From Anas platyrhynchos (Eukaryota; Chordata; Aves; Anseriformes; Anatidae): 64,000 bases of DNA. Below the pieces are notes generated by a model, which saw only the letters and a program-made list of their open reading frames with translations, did not search any database and was not told the origin of the DNA. The translations under genes and the position numbers were made by a program. This document shows, one piece after another, positions 18,691-32,900 of this stretch (position 1 is the stretch's first letter; every line of letters begins with the position of its first letter). The stretch spans positions 23,146,501 to 23,210,500 of the forward strand of contig NC_092592.1 in assembly GCF_047663525.1 (NCBI RefSeq). The letters are read 5' to 3'.

Positions 18691-21600
18691 TGAATGCCAG
18701 GAGCTGTCTGGCTATTCTGCATTGCCTGTAAAAAGGAAAACTTTTCAGAATTCTCCTCATAAATGACCTCCCACTTTTCATTCATGTTTTCTGTAATGTT
18801 CAGTACAAAAAGTAAACAATTTGCAGACAGCAATGTTCACAAATATTATGGGCACAACTTGTGCCCATATGATCACAGACAGAAAGCTTCTTCTTCATTT
18901 CCAAATCTGTTCGCTGCTTTGTCTAAACCAAGAGAAGGGTGTCTGCAAACCTAGTCTTCATTATTTGCTAGTATTTTTGTGAATAAAGTGACCTTTAACA
19001 GATAAGGATAAAACACTTAATACCTCCAAATATGATCCAGGAAGAAAGCTGGTTCAATCAAAATGGATGCACACAAAGCCAAGGAGAAATCCCAGAGGCA
19101 GGTAGGATGTCCGAGGACATCTCAACTAGCAAGAAACCACGTTTGGGTACTTTCTGTTGATGGATCAACACACTGGGTACTGAGGCCTCAGGTAGTCCCT
19201 TGTCTTGCTGCACACCTCTTCTTTGTCCAATGCCCCATTAACAGCAGAATCCAGTGATTCTGGTAGGCAGAAAAAAAAAGGAGTGGGAAGCAGGTCAGTG
19301 GATGAAATTCAGCAATATTCTCCTGGTATTTTTTTCCCTAAAATTCACACTTCTGTGCCTTGTCATTTAGGGGAAAAATAACCATTATGAGTAGAGGGTT
19401 GCACACACACACCCTGTATTGTACATACACCATGTATTTATGATTTCACCCAATAGTATTTGACACCTAGCGTACCTTGTGTAGAAATAGGTTTGCCATA
19501 AGCAATTATCTAGTCTGGCTTTGATTTTATTTTCTAATAAATAAACTCCAGGGTGTAATTCTCTGCAGCCCCAAATGAAAATTACAGACTAGTTGTCACC
19601 AAAGCCATGTCAGAGCTGACCTGCTCCCCCTCCCTGGCGCCAGCAGCAAGGGACACCGTGGGGAAAGCATGATGCAGGGGGTGGCATCACACATGGGGAA
19701 GGCATCAAGGGGGAGATCACCTGGACTAGGCAGTGTTGTGGTGGGGAAGGGAAGCCTGGCTCCTTCTGGAGACCATCCCAGTGGCCATCCTTACTGTCCC
19801 TCACTAGGACCTCAGGTGTGAACAAGACATGATGTGGCTCATTTCTCTACAATGCATAACAACCTCCAAGGTGATGAATATGTCAGGTGAGAACTCATAC
19901 AATACAAAATGGTAATGTGTCTTTCTGTGTAACTGCCAAAACCCCTGGAGACCAGAATCTCATAAACATTTTTTTGGAGTCTTATGAGGTTTTCTCTGAA
20001 TATGTCTTGTTTCAGTTCTTTCCTCCTCGAATCTCAACCATGTTCAGCAGCATAGAAGGCAACAGCACTAACTTCAGGGTGCTTCTTAAGGTGGTGCCTT
20101 CTGCAGAGAACAAACACTTTCTTATGAAATTAACAAGGCAGACAGCCAGTATATGTACCAGCCATGAGTTTTACACTACATATTGCCTATAAGGCCAAGG
20201 GCAAGTCTGTAACATCAGAGGAACTTATGCAAAACATTTGTACTTGTCTTTATCATTTGAAAATTATAATGATCTAAAAAAACTGTCTTGTTTTACAATA
20301 GTGCAGTCCCTTTTCAATACGTGAAGCCAGTAGCAATCCAGCAAAAGTACAGAACCACACAGTGATTTTATGTTTAAGGGAGGATGGCTAAGTTGTTTTC
20401 CTAGGGAAACAATGCTCAAGGTATTATGCTTTCGGTGTGTCTGTCTGTATGTTCCTGCAGCCAGTTCTCACTGATTGCAGCATAATCCTGGGCAAAATAA
20501 TTAAGCCTTTATCCAACTCCACAGAGTATACACATCAGGAGAGGAGGGGGCAGAAGAGCAAGAGTGAAACCTCAGACATTGTTGAAATGTTGAACATGAA
20601 ACCAGCTGTAAGGTACAAACTAGTAAGGAACTGATGTTTGCTGTATCTCATGCTAAAAGAACAATATTTTAAACACAGAAGAATTCTGGTATGATCAAAC
20701 AAATATTTTGACAGTATTGCTAGCTCCAATCTATCTGCCTGTTAAAAATGTGTTTACATCTTTATTTTTTTTTTCAGATATTATTCCATACTTTAAAAGC
20801 AAATACTCATCAGTAATTTCTTTGTCTCCAGAATCTACTAAGCCTTTGTCAATACACCTTGTAATTAATGACATTTCTGCTTTTATAGCTCATGTGAATC
20901 AAAGCTGATATCCCTTAGGGCATGAAAGCAAGGATTTAGCCATAATTTTCATTTAGTTATCAGCTAACTATCAGCAATTGGAATATTCAGATTAACAGGA
21001 ATGCAACTTGAACTGAAATACAACTCAGACACTGTTCAGACAAGTACTAGGAACAGCTTGTGCACAAAGTACTTGTAGTTGGAGGTGCCAGTTCGACAAG
21101 GAGAAAGGAACAAAAACCCTGGAGGTTGAAGTGAAATGGGCACAACAGAGTCAAGCAGCTTGGTGTCCTGCTCACTAGACCTGGCCACCTGTTATTGCAG
21201 GAAATTGGGATGACCTGGGTGAGACTCCTCTTGTATACCACAAGCACAGAGCACTTTGGGTGAGCAGCACTGGTTGACAGCCCTGTACTGACCCCATCCT
21301 GGTGGTGCCACCACAGCGGGCTCTGTACCAGTGCCTCTCCTTACCATAAAATAGATATTTATTTTCCTGTGTGATGGCAAGAATTATGCCCCTGTCTGGT
21401 ATCACTTGGGTTAATGAAAGAATATCATCTTGTTTTGTGGAATTTTTGAATGCCCAGTGAGACCATCATAAGCAGTGGCTGAGTCCAGAAGCTTCATTTG
21501 TCCTGATTCTGTGCAGCAGTGTGAAACTACCTGTTGGCACTAGCATGTTAGAAGCTTGTTACATAGCAAGAAAATGAAATATTGCCAATGTAAGTAAAAT

Positions 21601-24600
21601 AGAATGTGCAGGTTCTTCATTTGTTTTTGAAAAGTATTGCTTTGGGTTCAGCAGACAAATTTTATCTTTATAAGGGAAAGCTTGCATTGAAAATACAGCC
21701 CGTATCTGGTATGCAGCCTTGCTATTTAAAGTGCATTCTACAGATAAGATTAAAACATTTCTCTCATGTTACATTTTCCCTGCAAAAGTTCAGAACAATA
21801 TTCTAATCAGTAGGTGCAAAGTAATCATCTTAATTTTGTAATTAATTTTATTTTCTTTTTTATTAGTTTTATGATGCACCATTTAATGAGAGAAAATTAA
21901 TGCTGATGCCCTCACCAGGCTGCACCCAACTCATCTCAGTCCAGCCCAGTCACAGGTGTGCCAAAATGCCAGGCTGAATGGAGGATGGAGGCTTTGTGAT
22001 ACCACCTCTAACTTCCCTAGTAGCCTCTTTCTGTCTGAGTAAACCCCTTACTTTAAATCTCACCTCTAAAAGAAAAACTCACTGTCCATAGACACTCTGA
22101 TCCTTAAAATTAGCAAGGTAGCTCCTGCTGATGCCAACACAAAACTGAACTGAGGAAATTATCTAACCCAAACCCAACCACACTCACCAGACCAGCTTGG
22201 CACTAGTACTGGCTTTAGTTCTTCAGCCAGAGGGTTTGAGTTCACACTCCTGAGGCTTTAATTTAGCAACAAATGTATGAGAAAAATGCATACATAATGA
22301 ACTTTTCTGCACACATATGCACATGTATGAAATCCTTTTCTTTCTAATTGAAGTTGATTCATGTAGGGGTAAGAAGAAATGACTGTATATTACTACAAAA
22401 TAAGCAGAAGGGTAAAAAGAATTACCTGTGGATTCTGGGGCAAAACAATTTGAACAGTTATGCAAAACTCATGAATTGCAACAGAGACTTCGTCTCCACC
22501 CACCCTCAGAGGTGAAGAAATCTTATTTTGCATACATTTCATAAACTTCAGCATCGGCCAAAAGGTACTACAGAAATTATTTCTGTTTTCTGAAGCTGGT
22601 TTTTCTCTGGATAAATCAACAGTGAGGGGCCAGTGCTGAGCTTTTTGCCTGCAAGCTGCACCCTTCTCTGGGTGACTGAGGCTCTAAGAGGCTTGGGCAG
22701 GAGTTTCCCCCAGCATTTCCTGGGGCATTCCCAGCCGAGGTGTCAGCAGTGTGAGTGGAAGAGACAGGCGTGCAGCCCTCCCTGCTCCTCCTGAGCTCTG
22801 CCCGTTGACACTTTAACTTCACCTTTGTTACACGAAAGGTTTGTAATTGTGTAAGTGCTGATTCAGAGCCACCTCACTCATCACTCCTGAGTACTGTGTC
22901 ACTCAGACGTGGTTGCTGGAACCCCTCAAGGCAAGCCCATGCTCTTTGCCTTGATGGTGCACACCAGGAGTGTTTTTGCAGGCCTCAGAGAGCTGAGAAC
23001 AATCCCTCACCCAGCTCCAGCTGTCCCCAGTGCATTGTGCTTTTGCACAATGTGTGTGGACTCCACATGAAGTGCTCCCTTTCACTGCCTGAACTGCAGG
23101 GGCCATTGCATCCACCCTGCTGGAAGCCAGGCATTGTCCCAGGGGCACAGGGAAAATGCATTACTAGGCCTTGTTCTTAGTTTTCAGCATGTTTTGCTCA
23201 CTCTGGAGTAACGACTCCTCATACCATTATGGCATGAAGTATTTTTAAAGCCATAAGGGTGCATAGAGAGTTTCCTTCTGTTTTTTGCTGCTGTTTGTTT
23301 CCTTGGAGACTACTGGCTGGCCACTCGCATGAAAACAAGTCTGTCTCTCAGTGCAGCATACCTTGCTATAAAGGCCCTCCTCAGCACACTCAGAATAGCC
23401 AAATGTTACTTCCTGATAACTGCGTACATAAGCTGGGTGAAGAAGCCAAAAGGACATATTTGATCCACGAAGAACTGCTATATTCAGCTGCTTGTAAATA
23501 TCTTCCATTTCCAAGTCATTTCCAGGCAGAGCCAGGCCTAATCCTGAAGCAAGAGAGGATGGGAAGAGCAATGAATCTGCAGAAAACACCAAAATGCTAG
23601 AGATTATATCCCATGGATTTCTTTTTATCCAGAGAGAGTACAGGAAGGAGTACGCAGCCAACAATTTATACAAACACACCTACTTATAATAGAACACCTA
23701 AATTCACTAGTTGAATGTCCATTTGAGCATGCCCACATTTGGGAAGCTGCAGCCACACCTCTGGAGGCACTATTTCAACCTTAAAGCATCTCCACTGTAT
23801 CCTATGTCTGTTTATACTGTGAGTAACTACCCTTGAAGCTTTGTCAACTTAAACTGGAGTGTGCTTGTCTATGTTCAAAAGTAAAATAAACAGCTGAACA
23901 CTTATTTTTGGTCATGTTCTTTCCCCAGGTCAAACACTTGTTTCAAACAAGGGCTGCCAATACCCTGCAATGATCATTGTATCCACTCTTTTGCTATTTA
24001 TGTTATTTAGCCATTTATGTGTTTCCCTTGTACTCAATATTGGTTTGTTGGGTTGTTTTTCTGTTGTTTTGTTGTTGGTTGGTTGGTTGGTCAACAAAAC
24101 ATTGTTTCACGCTAAAGAATGAAGTTGGCTGTGTTCAGAGCCTGTTCACACCACACCTTAATGAGTTAGTAAATCATGAAGTGCTGAGGACAGGTCTGTA
24201 TTTAAACAGCTCGTTCATGCAATTCATGTTGAGCTTCAACAGACACTGGGACTTCAAAAAGGAGAAAACCTGGTTTTCTTAGAGGGAAGATGTAAGATGT
24301 TAAGGTGTATAAAAGGAAATAAACAAGTGATTCAAAAAAAAACAAAACAACAACACACAAGCAGACAATGTTTGGAAACACATGCTAAACCAGCTCTGAA
24401 AACAATTTCCTCTCCTTCTTCCTTGCCAGAACCTGAACTTGGACTGTTATATTTCTCTTTGAAGACATTCTAGCCAATCTTGTAGGTACAGGTCTTCTCA
24501 TGAGACTCTCCTTCATATTTCTGCCTGCTCTGTAAATACTAGACAAAATCCTTCCTGAAGTTATATTAAATAAATCTGGTCATAAGCAGAGTCAGTAATG

Positions 24601-24690
24601 TAAGGAAAAGATATACAGACTAACTATAATATAAATAGAAATCTCAAAGACTTTGTAAAACCTTGGGAGGTGTTCCTCTCAGGAAAGAAA

Positions 24691-24748
24691 TTAAGAAAGA
24701 ATTTAAGAAATCAAGAAAGAAATTAAGAAATTAAGAAATTAAGAAATT

Positions 24749-24824
<76 letters not shown>

Positions 24825-24890
24825 AAAGAAAAAAAGAAAGAAAAAAAAAAAAAAGAAAAAAAAGAAAAAAAAAGAGAGAAGAGAGCTTCA
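24691..24890. repeat. GAAA/ATTAAGAA simple-repeat tract
   Basis: The tract begins as ATTAAGAA-type units (to about 24748) and becomes nearly pure (GAAA)n to about 24823. It decays into A-rich GAAAA runs ending in GAGAGAAGAGAG. The pure purine strand spans about 200 bases and could form triplex DNA. Confidence 0.95.
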
Positions 24891-26973
24891 ACTGTACTCT
24901 TGCAACATGTGCATTACAGTGGTAGCTTGGACACCAGTTAGAGAACTTGGCTGGATTGCCTGTGCTCTGCACAAAGAAGAGCCTCAAAAAGGTCCCTATC
25001 CTGAAGACCTAATAATCTGCTCAAACCTACCTAACTTCTAGGGCTGGACAGTACTGGTCAACTCCTGGTATGCTTGAGAACACTGAGACATGTTTCCTTT
25101 CCTATGTCCATACGGATACGGAAAAGCATTCTACCTCCCTACCTATAGACTTAGGGAATACCCACTTTGTTTTGTGGACACTTTGGTGGTGAAACATCAT
25201 GAATAAAGGAAAATATTCTGAAACCACTCTTGCAGCAGTATTAAACTCTGGAACAGCAACATGAGCATTAATAGAATGAAAGAAAAACCTGTGCAATAAC
25301 ATCTACAGAAGTATCAAGGAGTCAGAGTTTATCCCATCCTTTCTACATAACATGAAATGCTGGAATTGGCAGGCTGTAAGTAAACGAGGACGTTGTGCCA
25401 GGTTTATTGACAATTTCATTAGGTATGATAAGGGATTCCTGTGCAGATATTTGTTTTCAAAATTCCTGATCCTGCTGTGCCACTCCACAGAGGTTGGTAT
25501 TCTCCTTAAAAATCCAGCAATCTGTGATAGTAAAGAGAGCACTGTTAGAGCCATTATGGCTGAGAAGATGAAAATCAGGTCTGAGAATAAAAGCAGTCAC
25601 CTCTCTGCTGTTGCTATAAGTAAAAGCTCAAGCTCTAGCAGAAGGAATGAGGAGTGGGAATGAAATCAATGTTTATTGGCAAGTTTCTGCATGATTGTGG
25701 GAAAAACACTGCATGACTACCATTTTGCTGCCTTCTTTACCCAGCACTGCTTTCAATCATCTTCAAATTGAGTTTCCATTCCTCTGCCATCTCAGTCGCT
25801 CGGCAGAACACATGCTTTCTGGCACAAGGTTAGTAATACTTTAACTTACATAACAGTAGCTAAGTAAAAGGAAGTTTTTACAATATCTCTTATTTTTACT
25901 ACAAAGGAGACAAATATTTTAAAAATATAGATTATATCAGAATGTACTGTTAGGAAGTTTGGATATAAATTGTATGTTTGCTCTGTGATAAATAAATTAA
26001 AAAATAAAAAACTTCTACTCATGGGGGAAAAAATCACACAGTCTTGTTGACTGGGAGAGCAATAAATGCAGTAGATTTATTGGTGAACTCAGTCTACCTC
26101 ATGAATGTGTCACTGGGATCGCAGAGGTTTAGATGCGGGCTCTAGGTGTTGGTTTGTATGGTACAGAGAATGCTCATTCAAACACCCTGCATCTTTCAAC
26201 TGAGGGCATGTAGGCATTCATAGATTGTGGAGCTGCAACCAAGCAGGCTAGTTTACTCTCAGTTTTTTATTATTTGCCATTTCCTGAACAAAACTGGATG
26301 TCATTACACATTGTATGTATCACTACATTTAGCAAAGCTTTCTTTTCCTTTCTCCGTCCTCATCCTACAGAGTAGACACATTTTGACATTGAGGAGTTTT
26401 GTATAAATTATACTAGGCAACTAAAATAAGTACTTTATTCAGACTCCTAAATCCTTAACTAAATGTTATATAATTTAACTTTCAATTGTCTTTGTTGGTT
26501 TCCTTTTTCAGTTAGCTATCCAACAACTTGGTTTCTTCCACTTTGAAAACTTCCCTTTAGCAATGATTTAGTTATGAGTTGCAGATAACTTTAGCATTCC
26601 CCAGAGTTAGACAGAAGTTTTCTAATTAACCTACAGAACAAATATGTGGCATTCTAATGCAAGTGGTTTGCTTCTCATAAGAACGAGTGAAGACCATTTC
26701 TCCAAAAGCTTTGCTCTTTTCCTTGGATTCACTGATGCTTTGCACCCTGATGGAAAGCAATGTCCTAGTTCAGTCCTTAGCAGAGAAACCAGACTGCTGC
26801 CAAATTCCCTCAGACATGTTTAAAGTCAGTTTTGTTCAGATTAATTAACAAGTAGAGAGCTCCAGCTCCATTCAGCTTTAGGCAGCACTTCTCTCAACCA
26901 GAGAGCACAGAGCCTGTCTAGATGTCAAGTGCAGATCATGAATCCTAACAGATTAATATGCTGTTTTATCCAG

Positions 26974-29898
26974 AGAGAAGATATGGCTGGGTTTTGCTGT
27001 GATGTATTTGTTTCAGGGAATTACTTGCTCAGAAGAATTCAAAAAAATGAGGAGAGCTGTGGATCCAGAAGCATTGATGAATATTGTAAGTTTCTTGGTG
27101 GATTTACCTGGGGACAGAAGGAATGCATGACTCATGGCAGAGGGATTTCTAGGTATTGGAAATAACAAGGTAGATAAGCTGCCTTCATTTAACCCATTCT
27201 CAGACTACTGTTTTCTATTCCCTTCTGTCTGTACAGGTAACAGCAGTTCTTATATTTGACAGCAATCAAGACCAACCCCTTTCCTTAGTACATCTGCAGA
27301 GTTAATTTTCTTTTTAGTGTCACTTACTAGTTTGGCACTATCCCTGTATCTGGAAGAATGAGTATCTGGAACACCACCTTTTCATCAGCTCCAAATAACA
27401 GTGACTTATGTTTCCTCCTTTGAACTGCCAGCCTAGATTGGGAATGGCCAGCTTTTCAGAAGAACATATCTCATGAAGCAAGCTTGTTTGGATCTTTAGT
27501 CACTTGCTAAAATCTTTTTTTTTTTTTTCTTTTTTTTCTGTCCCGTGTGAAAAGATTACATTGAATAATTCTCTGAATAAAATTACAAAATAACATTTTT
27601 TTTTGGTAAAATAAATAAATAAATAGAATAAGTAGATAAATTATTATTTCAGAGCTGACAATCAGTTGTGCTAATGATATCTAGTGTGACTGTGCAAGGG
27701 GCTGGGCCTGTCTTTTCTGTAATGTAGTCATTTTTACAGTGGTACTCATTGCACGTATGCCATCCATGAAAGGACAGTTGTGAAGCTCACAGGATTTCTC
27801 TGGGGGTCGTATAGGTGAACTGGGTTCACTTCGTATTGCAGCAGATCAGGAGCATGCACCCAGGCAGCCCCTCATCTCAGCTATGGGAAGTGTAAGCTCC
27901 TGCTATCAGGTTAAACTAGTTCTCATATCACTGTAATGCAAGAGATTGTGAACATATGGTATGTGTAACACAGTTTTTAGAAAAAGATTTTAACTGAATA
28001 GTTAATAGATCCTGGAGATCGGACAAAGACTGAAGGAAATTTGTGGTAGATTCGGGTTATATTCCAATCTGATATTGCTTTATTCAGATGCTTAAAAATA
28101 TAGACTAAATCCCCAGATGTAGCTGCTCTCTAATATTTCTTCCTTACGAATATCTCATGCAGGTAATGTATGATATGGACTTCTGCAATCAAATGCATTT
28201 GTTCTTTCTCTTGTAGAATGAGATCATTACGTACAAAGGGTACCCCAGTGAGGAGTACAAAGTGATGACTGAAGATGGCTATATCATTACCATTAACAGA
28301 ATTCCCGATGGTATACAGAATCAGAGAAACCCAGGTACAGTTCTTTCATATGAGACAAAAACAGCCTAGATAGGGCACGTTCTGAAAAGAGGTACCTTCC
28401 AGTTGTAAAATGTTTACCAGAGCTTGTATACACAAGTGAAATTTAAGTAATGAATTCTGGCTGCCCTGAACAGCTTGCAAGATAAACAGGATTTATGTCA
28501 AGCACCCTTGTTTACAATAAAACACTGCTACAATATAAATTAAGTATAATAATATCTTCATAATATGAGTTGGTGTGCAAAAGTAGAAAGAAAGAACGAA
28601 AGAACGAAAGAACGAAAGAAAGAAAGAAAACAGAAATTAAAGTAGTGTAAAGGCTGCAACCTCCCAGTCATGCTGTTTTGCAAGAGCAGTTCTAGCCTCT
28701 GACTTTACTTTTGCTTACACCTGTTTAATTTCAGTCTGATTCATATTTTGGATACAGGAAACCACTGGAAAGGATCCCACACCTTCCTTTGTTATATCAC
28801 TGTTGAGAATCTTAAGTTGATGAGGCTGAGCTATACAAACAATGACCAGAGGCTGCCAAGCCAGAGTTCGCTGATACCGGGTTTATCTTTCTACAGATCT
28901 TTACAAAACTTTACAAGTTCTCTCTTTACAGAAATGCATGCTTTGTTCCTATGATCAGATGTCTCCCTTTAAGTCAGTGCAGGCCCAAATCCCAGTACTG
29001 AATATGGGATTATAATGTCCCTGAACTACCAGAAAATCAAGAAATTTTATAAAGGTTGTTTTGTTTCTGATTTTGTTTTCAGTTATGAAACCTGCTGTAT
29101 TTCTCCAACATGGGCTATTGGGAGATGCCAGTAACTGGATCTCAAACCTGCCCAACAACAGCTTGGCATTCATGCTAGCTGATGCTGGCTTTGATGTTTG
29201 GATGGGAAATAGCAGAGGGAATCGCTGGTCCAGAGAACATCAAAATTACTCCACTGATCAAGATGAGTTCTGGGCTTTCAGGTAGATCAAATGATTGAGA
29301 CTGAAGTTTTTTTTTTTCAAGCTTTTATTTGAATGAACATTTAAAAATACTCTTTAATGGCAAATTGTGTAAAATGTGTGATTCTACGGAAACATCTCTG
29401 ATAATATAACATCTGTTCCTTGTGTGTAGACCTTTACAGCTCAACCTGATGCTTCTTGTAGTCAGAGTCCTCCTACTCATGTGAAGGGAGAAAATAGCCC
29501 AGAAAAGCTCGAATAGCGTCTCCTATATCCAGTGCCCAAAAGGCACAGATTCTAATACAGCTGAATGATTCACACAGCAGTTCATGCTGTTCGTTTGCTA
29601 ACAAGTCTGTAATAAAATGTAAATTCAAATGGTATTTTAATTTATACACACCTCTCTTTTAATCTCCTACCTGTAGTTTTGATGAGATGGCAAAATTTGA
29701 TCTTCCAGCAGTGATAAATTTTATTGTGAAGAAAACTGGCCAGGAAAAGTTGTACTATATTGGCTATTCACAAGGCACCACCATCGGTAAGTTACACAGA
29801 ATGGACCGATGCTTCAGGAAAACACAGGAGTAAAACCTGATTTGAGACAATGAGATGCTGAATGTACCAGGGCTTTCCAACAGCTCCTTGCTGGTATA

Positions 29899-29930
<32 letters not shown>

Positions 29931-32900
29931 ATAAGCTGTTTTCAGCATGTAGGCAGGCTTAATTTATTATAAAGATGATTAAACCTGAAGGGCCAAATGT
30001 ACTGCAGCTTGAAATCCGTCAACTTAGAGTTATACCAGAAATTATTCTGGGCCCTGCAGATTTTTTTTTTTCAAGATGCAAGGGTGTGCCCAGCAGCAGC
30101 TGGTCAGCTAACAAAAATAAACAAAATAGGAAGATGACAGCACAGAAAGAGAAGTTGGGCAGTTTGTGGCAAAACAGAAAAAAAAAGAAAAAAGATTGAT
30201 ATGAAGGAAAACATATGCAACTCCAGAGTACTGTATGAAGTGCATGTATGTACATCAAAGTGTGCATTTAAATAGGTTTAGAAAAAAGCCATGAAGGCAA
30301 AATATAGAAATTAAAATCTCTGAAGTGAGAAATAAGACTACAAGCTGATAACACAAGGAGAAGAAGTATTTTGCACCAAGCTAGGCTGAACCAGTCTCTG
30401 AGCAGATAACAATGTTTATTTGTTGGTATGAAATTGCAGATCAGCTTACATAAATGCTAAAAACAGTCTAATGTACAAATAATGGTTTTCTTATCACTTT
30501 ATTTTTATTTCCTCAGCTTTTATTGCTTTTTCAACAATGCCAGAACTGGCACAGAAAATCAAAGTTTATTTTGCATTGGCACCTGTCACTACTATTAAGT
30601 ATGCCAGAAGTGCAGTAGTAAAGCTTCTCTACCTTCCTGAAAAAATGCTCAGGGTATGTATTATTGTGGCTTCAAGTGTTGAACCATGCAATTGTTCACT
30701 CAGCTCTTAAGGTATATTTACAGAAAGTATGGGGCTTTATGAAGCATATTCATTTGCAACTAGGTAGGTTTAACTTCTGACTGCAGTTCTTATGGGACAA
30801 TAAGTAAATCTTTTCTATAGGTGTGGTTTATCCCAGCTGGCAGCTAAATAACAAACAGACTTCTGCTTACTCCCCCAGACACAGTGGGATGGGGGAAAGA
30901 ATCAGGAAAAAAAAAAAAAAAAAGAAAAAAAAAAAAAGAAAAACTCACAGGTCAAGATAACAATGATTTAATAGGACACAAAAGGAAGGGAAAATAATAA
31001 TTATTATGATGATGATAAAGGAATATACAAAGCAAGCGATGCACAATGTATTGCTCTCCACCCGCCGATCAACGCCCAGCCAGACCCCAAGCAGCAGCTC
31101 CCCCAGGTAACCACCCCAGTTTACTTGTTCAGCAGGACACCACATGATAAGGGAAATCCCTCTGGGCAGTCTGGCCCAGCTGTCCTGGTTCTGTCTCCTC
31201 CCAGCTCATGTTGCACCCCCAGCCTCCTCTCTGTCAGGGCAGTACCAGAAGCTGAAAAGTCCTTGGCTCCGTGTGAGCACTGCTCTGCTACAGCTAAGAC
31301 ATTGGTGTGCTATCACCACTATTTTCATTAAAAATCCAAAACAGAGCATCATACAAGCCTCTATGTTACATTGGTTGTAACTATCCTACAGGGCAGGGGA
31401 GATGGTGTGTGGCGTTGGGTTGTTGCATGCTGAAGCCAGTTCTGGTTCCACCACCCTGCGCTTTGCTCAGTTCCATCAAAATTCACTCATTGTTAATCTG
31501 GGTGATTATTGCTCTAACACAATTGATATGGCATATAACAACCATAGAAGTAGTGCAACACAGGGGCAGGTGACCCAGAGAGGCACAAAGATGCAGATCT
31601 TTGAGGTTTCCAAAATTCTTCTAGACAAAGCCACAGCCAGTTTGGTCTAGTTCTGCTGGGAGGAGGTGGTTGGATGAGACTCACAAAAGTTCTTCCAAAT
31701 GTTTTTTTGGTGGCTCATAAGCCAGATTTGAATTTCCTCTAAACTTTAGCTTCTTAAAGGTATGAGAGTGAGTGTAACATGCACAGACAGTATCTGTCCT
31801 TTTTCTGGAAAGGACACAAAGCTGAATCCCAGAACAACATTGTACCTGCCCTCAAAATATACATCTACTCACCCCATCAGTTGCCGTTAATTACAGCAAT
31901 AAAAAAAAATTTCCTGGTCTACAATCCAGCAAATATTGAAATCGGAAATGAATGTAGTCACTTGATCACAGTGCTAGGAAAAACAGTGTTAAATCAATGT
32001 GGTTGATCATATATGCAAAGTTACATTTACATGTAAATATCTGCAAGCACTTCGGGTGCAAGCACTTTCGGGTCCAGAGAAGGGCGACGAAGCTGGTGAG
32101 GGGCCTGGAGAACAAGTCCTACGAGGAGCGGCTGAAGGAGCTGGGCTTGTTCAGCCTGGAGAAAAGGAGGCTCAGGGGCGACCTTATTGCTCTTTACAGA
32201 TACCTTAAAGGAGGCTGTAGAGAGGTGGGGGTTGGTCTGTTCTCCCACGTGCTTGGTGACAGGATGAGGGGGAATGGGCTCAAGTTGCACCAGGGGAGTT
32301 TTAGGTTGAATGTTAGGAAGAACTTCTTTACCGAAAGGGTTGTTAGACATTGGAACAGGCTGCCCAGGGAAGTAGTGGAGTCACCATTCCTGGAAGTCTT
32401 TAAAAGACGTTTATATGTAGAGCTTAGGGATATGGTTTAGTGGGGACTGTTAGTGTTAGGTCAGAGGTTGGACTCGATGATCTTGAGGTCTCTTCCAACC
32501 TAGAAATTCTGTGATTCTGTGAAGCTTAGAGCTAAAATACGAATTGGAGTTAACATTTAACATATACACTCATTAAAATGATGTAACGCAAATTGGGCAA
32601 TGCCTGAGCAAGCTGATGCAACAGAAAACACCTAGGTTGTTTCTCATTTGTGGGAATGTCATCTGACAAATGAAGAAAAGGTAAGTGAGAACAACAGCAT
32701 GTGCTGGGGAAGAGGAACAGAGTAAAAACACATTTTAAAAGTAATGTTGTACAATGTACATTCTTAAATGAATGCTACTTTTGTCTTTCACAGGGTTTGC
32801 TTGGCAAAAGAGAATTCTTTCCCCAAGCTGAATGTCTAAGAAGGCTGATAGTCCCTGTCTGCAGCCACCGTCCTTTTGCTAGGCTTTGTAGAAATATCTT

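Larger units (their letters stand above)
9266..26960. other. intergenic interval between TMEM72 and the lipases
   Basis: About 17.7 kb shows no exon set I can assemble. Open frames are short (60-144 codons) and unlike any family I know. The interval contains an A30 tract, an antisense CR1 fragment, a (TAGAA)22 array, a sense CR1 3' fragment and a long GAAA tract, each listed separately. Base composition drifts from GC-rich on the left to AT-rich from about 13 kb on. Stretches such as 11.9-12.2 kb are non-repetitive and could be regulatory, but I cannot show conservation. No lipase exon relics were seen by looking for the SNLPNNS, GxSxG and GGQD codon runs. Confidence 0.6.

Noticed and set aside
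18531-18833. 100-codon open frame on the - strand
   Set aside because: Most of it is the reverse of a CR1 3' fragment.
23245-23679. 144-codon open frame on the - strand in the intergenic interval
   Set aside because: No family resemblance, a competing frame on the other strand, and no convincing neighbouring exons.
26929-27165. 78-codon frame starting MQIMNPNRL across lipase exon 1
   Set aside because: It is in the wrong frame: the splice donor at 27086 and the family motif EALMNI lie in a different frame.
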